Positions 25,960 through 36,139 of a stretch of DNA of 64,000 nt are shown here, in pieces (positions within the stretch are counted from its first letter, which is position 1; each line of letters starts with the position of its first letter). The notes under the pieces are model-generated. The model made no database searches. It was given only the letters and a program-made list of their open reading frames with translations, and had not been told where the DNA came from. The position numbers and the translations under genes are program-made. This DNA comes from CAVVEC01 sp963747105. Lineage in GTDB: Bacteria; Acidobacteriota; Terriglobia; Terriglobales; Acidobacteriaceae. The DNA is taken from assembly GCA_963747105.1 (NCBI GenBank), contig CAVVEC010000002.1:62001-126000 (forward strand), in the 5' to 3' direction.

Positions 25960-26391
25960 GTGATCAAAGCTTTTCGTGTTGTTTGTCTGTTATTGTTTGC
26001 CGCGGCTGCAGCGCTCGCCGCGCCTAATGTCGGTGAAACTACTGTCCAACCGTTTCCCAAGACATTGATGAATGCGCGTTATGTGTACGTCACCAGCTAT
26101 GACGGCGATCAATTCAGCGGGAACCCGCTGCCGGAAGACCGCCAGGCGATTTCCGCCGTGCAGGATGCGATCCAGGAGTGGGGCCGCTACCTGATCGTAT
26201 ATCGTCCGCAGGACGCTGACATGATCCTGATCGTGCAGTCGCGACCGTCGGAAGACGTGCTGGCTGTGTACGACGCCCCCGTCCTCGGCTCGACGTATTT
26301 GTGGCGCGCTATGGGACGCGACGGATTGCAGAAGGGCGAGACTCCGCTGATGACTCAACTGCAGCAGGCGGTAGAAAAGGCTGGCAAATAG
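25960..26391 (+). CDS. secreted hypothetical protein
   Basis: The start is GTG 25960, preceded by GGGGAGGCA; translation from here gives a clean signal peptide (MIKAFRVVCLLLFAAAAALAA) with cleavage near Ala21. The mature ~120 residues are small and acidic-neutral, with ARYVYVTSYDGDQFSG and DAIQEWGRYLIVYRPQDADMI. This resembles the small 'Acidobacterial secreted' proteins of unknown function that assemble periplasmic or lipoprotein-like folds. No lipobox is present. It stands alone between argS and pepA, which converges on it. Confidence 0.8.
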   Translation: MIKAFRVVCLLLFAAAAALAAPNVGETTVQPFPKTLMNARYVYVTSYDGDQFSGNPLPEDRQAISAVQDAIQEWGRYLIVYRPQDADMILIVQSRPSEDVLAVYDAPVLGSTYLWRAMGRDGLQKGETPLMTQLQQAVEKAGK

Positions 26392-26497
26392 GCCGGGGTG
26401 CGACAACCCTACGGCCTGAGGGATTTCTTAGGTTTCCAGGGGATCAGATTCGAAATCTCGATCCCCGTTTTCAATCTGCCGAGATGTGGGCTGTTCG

Positions 26498-27985
26498 CTA
26501 ACCATTGAAGTCGCGCGCGAACTCCACCAGACTCCGCACCGCGATTCCTGACGGGCCTTTCGCAATCCACGCCTTGTTATCTTCCATCCACGCCGTGCCC
26601 GCGATGTCCAGATGCAGCCAGGGTGTGTCCTCGGCAAACTCTTTGAGAAACATCGCCGCATTCACCGCGCCGCCGTAGCGGCCGCCCGAGTTCACTATGT
26701 CTGCGATGTTTGACTTGATTACTTCCCGATACTCTTCATCTAGCGGCAGCCGCCAGAATTTTTCCCCGGCCTTTTCCAGGGCGCGGGTGAAGCGCTCATA
26801 CATCTTCTCGTCGTTGGCAAAGACTCCGGCATTGACGTAGCCGAGCGCCACCACGACCGCGCCAGTTAGCGTGGCGGCGTCAATCAGGTGGGTGCAGCCA
26901 AGCTGGCGGGCATAATAAAGACCGTCGGCGAGCACCAGGCGGCCTTCGGCGTCAGTATTAATGATCTCAATCGACTTGCCGGACATGGCGATCTGAACGT
27001 CGCCGGGCTTCTGGGCCTTGCCGGAAGGCATATTCTCCGTGGCGCAGATAATCGCGGTGACTTTCACCTTCGGTTTGAGCAGGGCGATGCCGCGCATGGC
27101 GCCGATCATGGCAGCGCCGCCCGCCATGTCATATTTCATTTTCTCCATGCCGTCCGCGGGCTTGATCGAGATACCGCCCGTGTCAAATGTAATGCCTTTC
27201 CCAACCAGGCCAAGCACCGGAGTCGCCGGCGCGTCGGCTGGTTCGTAGCGTAGTACGATCAGCGCGGGAGGCTCATCCGAACCCTGGGCCACGCCCCAGA
27301 AGGCGCCCATCTTCAGTTCTTTGATCTTGTCCGCGCCGTACACTTCGCATTTCAGCCCGACTTGATGGGCCATCTTGCGGGCGCGCTCCGCCAGCATGGC
27401 TGGCGTCAGGCGATTGCTGGGTTCGTTCACCAGTTCGCGCGTGAAGTTCTGCGACTCGCCGAGGATCCGGGCTTCTTCCATCGTCTTCTGCAGCCGGGCT
27501 TGGTCTCCGCGGGCAACGATGGTCACCGATTCGATTTTCTGATCCTTGCGGTCGCTCTTGTAGGTGTCGGGATCGAAGTTGCCCACGAAAGCGCCTTCTA
27601 CAATGGCCTTCACGGATTCTTCGCCCGGAATGCTTTCGGGGGACAGAAAGGCGAAGCTGCGAACCCCTTTCGCCTTCAGAAAACGCACGGCCGTTCCGGC
27701 CAGCTTGCGCAGTTCGGAAGAAGTAAAGTTCTTGGCCTTTCCTCCGCCCAGCAGCAGCAGGCGCTGGGCCTTGAGCCCCGTGGGATGGTGCAGCAGGGTG
27801 GCTTCAAAGAGCTTTCCGGAAGTTTCGCCGCTGGCAATCACTTCCGCGGCGGCTGCTTTGACCGCGCTATCGCTGGCTTCGACGCCGACTTCGGGTTTTT
27901 CTTTCTGGCCAGATTCCAGAACCACCACGGCCAGGCATTCAGTTTCGATTTGTGCGGGATTAGAGAAAGAAAGATTCGTGTTCAT
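26498..27985 (-). CDS. pepA: leucyl aminopeptidase, M17 family
   Basis: The 495-residue protein has an N-terminal macro-like domain and a C-terminal catalytic domain with the M17 signature NTDAEGRLVLADGL. Metal ligands are visible in VGKGITFDTGGISIKP (Lys and Asp) and in KYDMAGGAAM. It removes N-terminal residues from peptides as a hexameric di-zinc cytoplasmic enzyme. Start ATG 27985; the gene is intact and probably monocistronic. Confidence 0.96.
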   Translation of the reverse strand: MNTNLSFSNPAQIETECLAVVVLESGQKEKPEVGVEASDSAVKAAAAEVIASGETSGKLFEATLLHHPTGLKAQRLLLLGGGKAKNFTSSELRKLAGTAVRFLKAKGVRSFAFLSPESIPGEESVKAIVEGAFVGNFDPDTYKSDRKDQKIESVTIVARGDQARLQKTMEEARILGESQNFTRELVNEPSNRLTPAMLAERARKMAHQVGLKCEVYGADKIKELKMGAFWGVAQGSDEPPALIVLRYEPADAPATPVLGLVGKGITFDTGGISIKPADGMEKMKYDMAGGAAMIGAMRGIALLKPKVKVTAIICATENMPSGKAQKPGDVQIAMSGKSIEIINTDAEGRLVLADGLYYARQLGCTHLIDAATLTGAVVVALGYVNAGVFANDEKMYERFTRALEKAGEKFWRLPLDEEYREVIKSNIADIVNSGGRYGGAVNAAMFLKEFAEDTPWLHLDIAGTAWMEDNKAWIAKGPSGIAVRSLVEFARDFNG

Positions 27986-28102
27986 AGTTTTCGGTGCTTC
28001 CAGTATCGTCGGCGGAAGGGAAAAAGCGCAAGGTCCGGCGGGGCTTGTGGGCGCGGAAACTGTCCTCGCATCTCCGGCTTGCGACCTTGCCGCTCCCTTT
28101 TC

Positions 28103-28543
28103 TCAGTCACCGCCCAAACCGCGCATCCGGATGGGCAGAATGTTGAATCGCTTGCGCCCGCCGATCCGATAGGTCTCAAAATCGTTGTGATCCACGGTCA
28201 GGATCAGGCTGAGCGACTCCCGGGCGGCCAGATGAACCAGCGTGGCATCGGCGAAGTCCATGGGATGATCTGCATAGTTATCCATTAGAACCTGAATCTG
28301 TTCTAGTTCGTCATTCGCGATCAAAGCCATGCGAATTGCGCCAGAGCGCAAAAACTTCCAAACGCCCCGCACGTCCCGCAGGTTGCGGTAGGTGAGATGG
28401 AAAACTTCTGCGAGAACGGCCTCCGTAGTAAGCAGTGGAAGAGGAGTGCGGTTGTACGCCTCAACGCATGCAACGTGCCACTTGTCGCCGCGGTCGAGAA
28501 GAGCGAGGATTGCGCCCGTGTCAATTAGAGCGCTTGCTGGCAT
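28103..28543 (-). CDS. PIN-domain toxin (VapC-like)
   Basis: The 146-residue protein has the PIN nuclease acidic set: D8 in ALIDTGAIL, E45 in TTEAVLAEVF (E42/E46 region), D in MDFADATLVHLA and a last Asp in TVDHNDFETY. PIN toxins cleave RNA, often tRNA, when freed from their antitoxin. It overlaps the upstream antitoxin gene by 23 bases on the same strand, the usual type II toxin-antitoxin order (antitoxin first). Start ATG 28543 follows from that overlap. Confidence 0.87.
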   Translation of the reverse strand: MPASALIDTGAILALLDRGDKWHVACVEAYNRTPLPLLTTEAVLAEVFHLTYRNLRDVRGVWKFLRSGAIRMALIANDELEQIQVLMDNYADHPMDFADATLVHLAARESLSLILTVDHNDFETYRIGGRKRFNILPIRMRGLGGD

Positions 28544-28808
28544 AGCGCTTTCTCAGGATTTCCTTTACCAATTGCGAAGCTCGCGAGGAACGCGTCGGGT
28601 CACCGCCGACAATCGAGCCGATGGCAGCGGCGGCACGTCTGCGGATCGCAGCCTGCTCGGCCTGATCGCCGTTGCGGCGCTCTTGCAGCCACGTATCCGT
28701 AATGCGCTCGAGAAGCCCTGCCAAAGAAGTGCCCTCGCGCCGGGCTGCGCTCTCCAGATCGGTCTTTCTTTGCGCTGAGACTCGCCAACTGTAGACCTCG
28801 GTTTTCAT
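28521..28808 (-). CDS. antitoxin partner of the PIN toxin
   Basis: The 95-residue protein begins KTEVYSWRVSAQRKTDLESAARREGTSLAGLLERI, a ribbon-helix-helix-like start, and ends in a basic toxin-binding tail. It precedes and overlaps the PIN gene. Its start codon overlaps a perfect palindrome at 28808-28826, the expected autoregulatory operator. The pair sits between pepA and smpB. Confidence 0.82.
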   Translation of the reverse strand: MKTEVYSWRVSAQRKTDLESAARREGTSLAGLLERITDTWLQERRNGDQAEQAAIRRRAAAAIGSIVGGDPTRSSRASQLVKEILRKRYASKRSN

Positions 28809-28826
28809 GCACTACAGTGTAGTGCA
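28808..28826. promoter_or_regulatory. perfect 19-bp palindromic operator of the toxin-antitoxin pair
   Basis: TGCACTACA, a central G, and TGTAGTGCA form a perfect palindrome whose left end overlaps the antitoxin start codon (minus strand). The position fits binding by the ribbon-helix-helix antitoxin to block transcription or translation initiation. Confidence 0.75.
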
Positions 28827-29124
28827 GACACTGCTTGCGGGTCAAGCAAACGCCGTCAGGCCGTATAAGCCCTGTCTCGCCAACAGACTGCGAGGACAAT
28901 AAACCACTTGCGCCCGGGACAATTGTGCCCCTGACAGAGCCGTCACTCTTATCGAGGGGCACCGAGCAGCGGGCCGAAACTCCGAAAGTCCTTTGACCTC
29001 GGCATGGGATCGGGAGAGCGAAACCCGTAGGGAGTCGGTGATAGCGTTTCTCGGCCCAGGGTAGCGTCCAAAAGCAGGGCGGGAACCTGCGCCGGCGCAC
29101 CGCGCTGCATGGCCCAAGCCCGCC
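28827..29124. other. GC-rich structured gap with no recognised gene
   Basis: Nearly 300 bases between the antitoxin and smpB. No tmRNA hallmark (such as GGTTTCGAC or a terminal tRNA-like half with TTCGANTC) is found on either strand although the neighbour is smpB. Several local inverted repeats exist, so a small RNA is possible but unsupported. The smpB-side end holds a terminator-like stem. Confidence 0.4.
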
Positions 29125-29126
29125 CT
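29072..29126 (-). terminator. possible intrinsic terminator of smpB
   Basis: On the minus strand AGGGCGGG (29126-29119, overlapping the smpB stop) pairs with CCCGCCCT (29083-29076) and is followed by GCTTTT. The 35-base loop is long, so the terminator is moderate at best. Confidence 0.45.
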
Positions 29127-29655
29127 AACGCTCCTTGCGCCCCCGCGCGACCGCCTCGCGGGCTTCTTTATCCGCGGTCTTGCGGCGCTCGGTCTCGCGC
29201 TTGTCCCAAAGCTGCTTGCCCTTGGCCAGCGCCAGCTCAACTTTCACCCTGCCGTTCTTGAAATACATCCGGGTGGGAATTAGCGTCAGCCCTTTTTGCT
29301 GGGTCTTGCCGATCAGCTTGCGGATTTCTTCTTTATGCATCAACAGCTTACGAGTGCGCAGTGGGGCGTGATTAAAGATGTTGCCGTGCTCGTAAGGGCC
29401 GATGTGACAGTTCAGCAGCCAGAGTTCGCCGTCTTTGATCAGGCCGTAGGCATCTTTCAGGTTTGCGCGCCCCGCGCGGACCGATTTGACCTCGGTTCCG
29501 GTTAAGGCCACCCCGGTCTCAAATTTTTCCAGCAAGAAGTAGTTATGCGCAGCGATCCTATTGACGGAGGCGTCTCGCTGACCTGCGGCAGTCGGGTCGC
29601 GGCGTGGATTCTTCTCCGGATTGGGTCGGGTAGGATGTGAAGGTTGACGGGACAT
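29125..29655 (-). CDS. smpB: SsrA-binding protein SmpB
   Basis: The 176-residue protein has the SmpB core: NRIAAHNYFLLEKFETGVALTGTEVKSVR, then GELWLLNCHIGPYEHGNIFNHAPLRTRKLL and a basic C-terminal tail (LWDKRETERRKTADKEAREA). It carries tmRNA into stalled ribosomes. An N-terminal ~30-residue Pro/Arg extension (MSRQPSHPTRPNPEKN) is unusual; a later start is possible but no better start codon is evident before the core. The tmRNA gene is not in the window. Confidence 0.94.
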   Translation of the reverse strand: MSRQPSHPTRPNPEKNPRRDPTAAGQRDASVNRIAAHNYFLLEKFETGVALTGTEVKSVRAGRANLKDAYGLIKDGELWLLNCHIGPYEHGNIFNHAPLRTRKLLMHKEEIRKLIGKTQQKGLTLIPTRMYFKNGRVKVELALAKGKQLWDKRETERRKTADKEAREAVARGRKER

Positions 29656-29786
29656 GGCCTAAGTGTGGTTCGCTACTAGGTTATCTCATAAGCTGGCTTT
29701 AGGCTGCAGGCTCCCAGACAGCCACCCGGGACCGCGGCGCTATTAGGATTAAGACTTACGACTTTAACTGCTACCACAGCAGTCAC

Positions 29787-29814
29787 TTCGCAGCACAAAA
29801 GGGAATGCTATAAT
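29787..29814 (+). promoter_or_regulatory. promoter upstream of the secretin operon
   Basis: TATAAT at 29809-29814 is a consensus -10; TTCGCA at 29787-29792 is a fair -35 with 16-base spacing. Transcription would begin about 85 bases before the secretin ATG. Confidence 0.6.
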
Positions 29815-29907
29815 CGCGCAGCTTACGTTTTCTTCGGCAAAAATTGAAAGCCCCAGTTCAAGGTCATGGGCGACCTGCGGGAGAAAACTGTGTGCGAGGG
29901 ATCTGTG

Positions 29908-32223
29908 ATGAAACGTTTGATTCGTCCGGCGACCGTGGTTTTCATCCTCGTTGCGGTAACCTGGCTTGCCGTCGCCGCCGACAAGGTTAAGTCCCTATTT
30001 AACAAGGGAAGAGACGCAGAGGCACGGCAGAACTACGAGCAAGCTTACGACTTCTATAAGCAAGCCTACGACCTCAAACCTACGAACCTAAGTTACCGTG
30101 CTTCTTTTGAGCGCTTGCGTTTCCTGGCGGGAGCCTCTCACGTGCATCGCGGACAGTTACTGCGCGAGGCTGGCCAGTTGGATGCTGCCCTGGCGGAATT
30201 CCAGAAAGCGGTGGAGATCGATTCCTCCAGTTCCATCGCCCAGCAGGAGGTCCGGCGCACCAAAGAATTGATTGACGCAGCCAAGGCCCCGGCCCCGAAA
30301 TCCTCGGCTCCTCCTCCCAGCAGCCTGCAAAAGCGATTGGAGGAGGCGCAGGGCCCGGTGGATCTGGCGCCCATCTCCAACATTCCCATCAACCTCAAAA
30401 TCTCGGAAGATACCAAGGTCATTTACGAGACGGTCGGCAAGCTGGCTGGGATCAACGTACTGTTTGATCCTGACTACACTTCGCGGCGCATCAAGGTGGA
30501 GCTCAATAATGTGTCGCTGGAAGAGGCGCTGGAGATCATCGCCCTCGAATCGAAGACGTTCTGGCGACCGGTGACGCCGAACTCTATTTTTGTCGCGTCC
30601 GACAACCCCGCCAAACGTAAGGATCTGGAAGAAAGCGTCATCAAGACCTTCTACCTGGCCAACCTTTCCTTGCCCACCGAAATGCAGGATATCGTCAACA
30701 CGATGCGGCAGATTCTGGAAATTTCCCGCATCCAGCCTCTGCCCTCCGAAGGGGCAATTGTAATCCGGGGCACGCCTGACCAGGTCGCGCTGGCGGAGAA
30801 ACTGGTTGGGGATCTGGATCGCTCCAAGCCGGAGGTCATCGTAGACGTGGCGGTGATGCAGATCAACCGGGACAAGTCAAAGACACTGGGCATCAGTCCA
30901 CCCACCAGTGCCACGGTGGCCTTGCAGAACAACTTCAACAACACCACGACCACGGGCACGGGCACGGGGATTTCGAATATCACAAATAATGCCCAGAGCA
31001 CCGGGGGCACCCCCAACCAGATCAACCTCAACCAGGTCGGCAATCTGAATGCGACCGACTTCACCATCACCATCCCGCCTGCCACGGCGAGCGCCTTATT
31101 CAGCGACAGCAGCACCAAGTTGATCCAGAAGCCGCAAATCCGCGCCGTGGATGGGCAGAAGGCCTCGCTCAAGATCGGTCAGCGCGTGCCGGTCGCGACC
31201 GGATCGTTCCAGCCAGGTATCGGCGGCGTCGGCATTAACCCGCTGGTGAATACCCAATTCCAATATCTCGATGTGGGCGTAAACATTGACATCACCCCGA
31301 AGGTGCACCAAAACAATGAGGTCACGCTCAAGATTACGATGGACGTTTCGTCGGTGACCGGCACATCCAGCATCGGCGGCATCAGCCAGCCGATTATCGG
31401 GCAGAAAAAAATCGAACACGAAGTTCGCTTGAAAGAAGGGGAAGTCAACCTGCTGGGCGGCATGTTCGAAGACCAGCAGACCAAGGCTTTGAGCGGCATC
31501 CCCGGGCTGGCGCAGATTCCGATCCTGAAGTACTTGTTCGGGCAAACTACCACGGACCACTCCGAGACTGAGACCGTCTTTGTCCTGATTCCGCACATCG
31601 TCCGCGGCCACGACTTTACTGATCTGAATCAGAAAACCATCGAAGTAGGCACGGCTAGTGCCATAGAACTGCGCCGAGTAAGCCACTCGCAGGCGATGGG
31701 GACAGGAGGGGCCGTCCCGCCGCCCGCTCAAGCTCCGGCGGCACAACCGCCTGCGCCCGGCGCTCCATCGGCGAATCCCTCGGCCACGCCACCGGTGCCG
31801 TCCCCGGGCGCGGCAAGCTTTGGCTTCGATCCGCCTAACGTCATGGAGCGGACAGGTTCGACCTTCGCCATAAATGTTGTGCTCAACGGGGCGCAGAATG
31901 CGCACACGGTGCCGTTGCAGCTCAGCTACGATCCCAAGATCCTGCAAGTGGTGAATGTGTCCAATGGAAGCCTGCTCTCGCAGGACGGGCAAGCGGTGGC
32001 CCTGGTTCATCGCGACGATGATGCTACGGGGACGTTGCAAATTACCGCGACCCGGCCGCCGGGCGCGCCGGGCGTTTCCGGACAGGGTACGGTCGTCACT
32101 TTGACTTTCATGGCCAAATCCGCCGGGCAGGCAACGTTGACGATCGCCAGGGGAGGAGCGCGCGATCCGGGCATGCAAGCGACTCCGGTTGCAGGCGCGG
32201 TGGCGACAGTGATGATTCAATAG
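29908..32223 (+). CDS. secretin with N-terminal TPR and C-terminal cohesin-like domain
   Basis: The start is ATG 29908, which begins a signal peptide (MKRLIRPATVVFILVAVTWLA). Residues ~28-130 are TPR-like helices (AEARQNYEQAYDFYKQAYDL). A short STN-type domain (GINVLFDPDYTSRRIKVEL) and a secretin N domain follow, then the secretin barrel from ~390 (KLIQKPQIRAVDGQKASLKIGQRVP, VGVNIDITPKVH, GLAQIPILKYLFG, VFVLIPHIV). A Pro/Ala-rich linker leads to a ~125-residue cohesin-like beta domain (FGFDPPNVMERTGSTFAINV). The protein would form an outer-membrane pore for type II secretion or type IV pili. The cohesin-like tail is an add-on seen in Acidobacteriota and some deltaproteobacterial lineages. Two pseudopilins follow. 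771 residues. Confidence 0.93.
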   Translation: MKRLIRPATVVFILVAVTWLAVAADKVKSLFNKGRDAEARQNYEQAYDFYKQAYDLKPTNLSYRASFERLRFLAGASHVHRGQLLREAGQLDAALAEFQKAVEIDSSSSIAQQEVRRTKELIDAAKAPAPKSSAPPPSSLQKRLEEAQGPVDLAPISNIPINLKISEDTKVIYETVGKLAGINVLFDPDYTSRRIKVELNNVSLEEALEIIALESKTFWRPVTPNSIFVASDNPAKRKDLEESVIKTFYLANLSLPTEMQDIVNTMRQILEISRIQPLPSEGAIVIRGTPDQVALAEKLVGDLDRSKPEVIVDVAVMQINRDKSKTLGISPPTSATVALQNNFNNTTTTGTGTGISNITNNAQSTGGTPNQINLNQVGNLNATDFTITIPPATASALFSDSSTKLIQKPQIRAVDGQKASLKIGQRVPVATGSFQPGIGGVGINPLVNTQFQYLDVGVNIDITPKVHQNNEVTLKITMDVSSVTGTSSIGGISQPIIGQKKIEHEVRLKEGEVNLLGGMFEDQQTKALSGIPGLAQIPILKYLFGQTTTDHSETETVFVLIPHIVRGHDFTDLNQKTIEVGTASAIELRRVSHSQAMGTGGAVPPPAQAPAAQPPAPGAPSANPSATPPVPSPGAASFGFDPPNVMERTGSTFAINVVLNGAQNAHTVPLQLSYDPKILQVVNVSNGSLLSQDGQAVALVHRDDDATGTLQITATRPPGAPGVSGQGTVVTLTFMAKSAGQATLTIARGGARDPGMQATPVAGAVATVMIQ

Positions 32224-32289
32224 GCCTGTACCGGCCTCGACGCAACCGCCGACCTGACCGCGAGAGCGCTTCCGGCAAACATTATTGTT

Positions 32290-32766
32290 ATGGGTTCAGC
32301 AGTTTTCAAAAACCGTTCTGCGCAGAGGATGCGCGGTTTCACCCTGATCGAACTGATCGTGGCCACAACCATCCTGGTGGTGCTTACTACCTTAGCCATC
32401 CCATTGGCGCGGGTCACCATCAAGCGCGAGAAGGAGCATGAATTGCGTCGCGACCTGTGGGAGATGCGCGACGCCATTGACCGCTACAAGGATGCCGCGG
32501 ACCGTGGCGCATTCCAGACCAAGGTCGGTTCGGAGAACTACCCCCCTGACCTGGACACGCTGGTAAAGGGCGTGGACGTGCAGGGAAAGAAACTGAAATT
32601 CCTGCGCCGGATTCCGACCGATCCCATGACCGGCTCGACGGAATGGGGTCTGCACTCCATGCAGGATGATCCCACTTCCGACTCCTGGGGCGAGCAAAGC
32701 GTTTTCGATGTGTACACCAAATCAGAGGGCACGGCGCTCGACGGAACCAAGTACAAGGACTGGTAA
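32290..32766 (+). CDS. type II secretion / type IV pilus pseudopilin (GspG-like) 1
   Basis: The 158-residue protein has a 16-residue basic leader ending in RG, then the prepilin motif FTLIELIVATTILVVLTTLAIPLA, cleaved after Gly and methylated on Phe, with the conserved Glu at +5. The C-terminal part contains a GspG-like DPMTGSTEWGL and TSDSWGEQSVFDVYTKSEG. It starts 66 bases after the secretin and its stop touches the next pseudopilin's start, so the three form an operon. Confidence 0.93.
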   Translation: MGSAVFKNRSAQRMRGFTLIELIVATTILVVLTTLAIPLARVTIKREKEHELRRDLWEMRDAIDRYKDAADRGAFQTKVGSENYPPDLDTLVKGVDVQGKKLKFLRRIPTDPMTGSTEWGLHSMQDDPTSDSWGEQSVFDVYTKSEGTALDGTKYKDW

Positions 32767-33186
32767 ATGGCAAGATTCCGCAAACAGCACAGCCGTGGAT
32801 TTACTCTGATCGAGCTGTTAATCGTCATGACCATCATGGCGATTCTTATTTCCGTCGCCTTGCCCGCCTACAACCAATCCATTTTGCGGGCAAAGGAGTC
32901 GGTCCTGAAGCAAAATCTGTTCACCCTGCGTTCCCTGCTCTCGCAATACACGCTCGACAAACAGAAGGCTCCGCAGTCTCTGCAGGATTTGGTCACCGCC
33001 GGATACCTGAAGCAGATTCCGATTGATCCCATGACCGGCCGCAACGACACTTGGGCCGAGGATCAGGAGGCAGATGAGATCATGAGCCTGGACCAACAGA
33101 CGACGTCGGACCAGCCCGGCATCGTTGACGTGCACAGCGGCTCTACCGGCGTGGGCAGCGACGGCACCGCGTACAGCACGTGGTAA
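32767..33186 (+). CDS. type II secretion / type IV pilus pseudopilin (GspG-like) 2
   Basis: The 139-residue protein starts one base after the previous stop. Leader MARFRKQHSRG is followed by FTLIELLIVMTIMAILISVALPAYN, with Glu+5 present. The globular part shows QNLFTLRSLLSQYTLDKQKAPQSLQDLV and IDPMTGRNDTW, close to its neighbour, so the two are probably an ancient duplication. Both would be processed by a prepilin peptidase encoded elsewhere. Confidence 0.93.
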   Translation: MARFRKQHSRGFTLIELLIVMTIMAILISVALPAYNQSILRAKESVLKQNLFTLRSLLSQYTLDKQKAPQSLQDLVTAGYLKQIPIDPMTGRNDTWAEDQEADEIMSLDQQTTSDQPGIVDVHSGSTGVGSDGTAYSTW

Positions 33187-33209
33187 GTCATGTATTCCTC
33201 TTCTCCTGT

Positions 33210-33268
33210 GTCATCCTGAGCGGTGATTGGTTCGCAATCGCGAACCAATCGCCTAGTCGAAGGATCTC
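33210..33268. repeat. GTCATCCTGAGCG element with long hairpin
   Basis: GTCATCCTGAGC at the left and GTCGAAGGATCTC at the right flank a strong hairpin (GATTGGTTCGC with GCGAACCAATC, loop AATC). It follows the pseudopilin operon and may end its transcript, although no T-run follows. A related flank occurs near 23618. Confidence 0.6.
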
Positions 33269-33315
33269 TGTATCTCTCTTGCCCAGTCACGGAATCCATA
33301 TCGAGGGTAACTAAG

Positions 33316-33774
33316 ATGTCCATATCATTCCTCTTTCAATTCATCGCAACCTTCTGCACCGGTCTGTTTTCGGGCGCCGCGATTTATATCACCCTGGTGG
33401 AGCATCCAGCTCGAATGGAATGTGGAACCGCCGCGGCAACCGCTGAATTCGGTCCGAGCTACCGGCGCGCCACCGTGATGCAAGCATCACTGGCGGTTGC
33501 CGGGGCTGGCACAGCATTCGTGGCGTGGTGGTTGAGCTCTTACGTCTATTGGCTAGTCGGCGGAGTGCTAATCATTGCTGTTGTGCCGTTCACGCTGATC
33601 GTTATCCTCCCCACGAATCGCCGACTGCTGGACAAGGCGTTAGACCCGAACTCCCCTTCCGCGCAACAGCTCTTGCAGCGCTGGGGCCGGCTGCATGCGG
33701 TGCGCACGATTCTAGCCATCGGGGCATTGTTGGTTTTCTTGCTGGCTTTGTTCCCGGTGAAGTTCACCTCCTAA
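33316..33774 (+). CDS. DUF1772 membrane protein (anthrone oxygenase-like)
   Basis: The start is ATG 33316 (MSISFLFQFIATFCTGLFSGAA), preceded by GAGGGTAA. The 152-residue protein has four predicted membrane segments and the conserved sequences SGAAIYITLVEHPAR and LDPNSPSAQQLLQRWGRLHAVRT, typical of DUF1772. Some homologues act as anthrone oxygenases, but in bacteria the function is mostly unknown. The next gene follows after 3 bases, so the two are co-transcribed. Confidence 0.85.
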   Translation: MSISFLFQFIATFCTGLFSGAAIYITLVEHPARMECGTAAATAEFGPSYRRATVMQASLAVAGAGTAFVAWWLSSYVYWLVGGVLIIAVVPFTLIVILPTNRRLLDKALDPNSPSAQQLLQRWGRLHAVRTILAIGALLVFLLALFPVKFTS

Positions 33775-33777
33775 TCT

Positions 33778-34338
33778 ATGAGTCCGGTTACTCACTTTCT
33801 TACTGGCTGGGTTTTCGCCAACGCAGCCGGCTTGGGACGACGAGACCGCGCACTTGTCACACTGGCATGTGTAGTTCCGGACGTCGACGGACTTGGCATT
33901 ATTCCTGAATTGCTGACACGTGGTTCAGCACATCCCTTGCTGTGGTTTTCGCTCTATCATCACAGGCTTCACACGCTGGCGTTTGCCCTGGTCGTCGCAG
34001 TAGTCTCGCTCCTCCTCGCAAAAGAAAAATGGAAGACTGGCTTGCTTGCGCTGGCCAGTTTCCACCTGCACCTTCTTGAGGACCTTGCGGGTTCTCGAGG
34101 ACCCGATGGATATCAGTGGCCGATTCCATATCTCGCGCCTTTTTCCCATGCCGTCGATCTCACGTGGCGCGGCCAGTGGGCGCTCAACGCTTGGCCGAAC
34201 TACGCCATCACAGTCGTGTTATTGTTCGGAACGCTTTGGTTTGCCTGGAAACGTGGATCCTCTCCGCTAGAAATGATTTCCGAACGTGCGGATGCGGAGT
34301 TTACCGGCGCTCTCCGCCGACGGCTTATCCACGGTTGA
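33778..34338 (+). CDS. membrane-bound metal-dependent hydrolase family protein (DUF457/YdjM-like)
   Basis: The 186-residue protein has the family's histidine signature: SPVTHFLTGWVFANAAGL at the start, VPDVDGLGI, then YHHRLHTLAFAL and SFHLHLLEDL, where His and Asp residues are placed to bind a metal in or at the membrane. Four or so hydrophobic segments are visible. The substrate is unknown; relatives are linked to lipid or phosphate-ester chemistry. It starts 3 bases after the DUF1772 stop. Confidence 0.85.
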   Translation: MSPVTHFLTGWVFANAAGLGRRDRALVTLACVVPDVDGLGIIPELLTRGSAHPLLWFSLYHHRLHTLAFALVVAVVSLLLAKEKWKTGLLALASFHLHLLEDLAGSRGPDGYQWPIPYLAPFSHAVDLTWRGQWALNAWPNYAITVVLLFGTLWFAWKRGSSPLEMISERADAEFTGALRRRLIHG

Positions 34339-34378
34339 AGGATTTGATCGAGTTCGCCCGACGCACTACCATTAACTT

Positions 34379-36055
<1,677 letters not shown>

Positions 36056-36065
36056 ATTGTGGAGG

Positions 36066-36106
36066 GACGGGCGCCCTCGCCCGTCATGCCGAGCGCAAAT
36101 CGGCAT
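36066..36106. terminator. tandem hairpins after hutU
   Basis: GACGGGCG pairs with CGCCCGTC around CCCT (36066-36085); ATGCCGA pairs with TCGGCAT around GCGCAAA (36086-36106), and TTCAGTTCTTGTT follows. It may end hutU transcription and also belongs to the dispersed element seen at 19303-19342. Confidence 0.55.
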
Positions 36107-36139
36107 TTCAGTTCTTGTTCCCGAACATCTTGACTTGAA

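Noticed and set aside
28827..29124. tmRNA gene beside smpB
   Set aside because: No tRNA-Ala-like ends, GGTTTCGAC start motif or tag-peptide frame could be identified on either strand.
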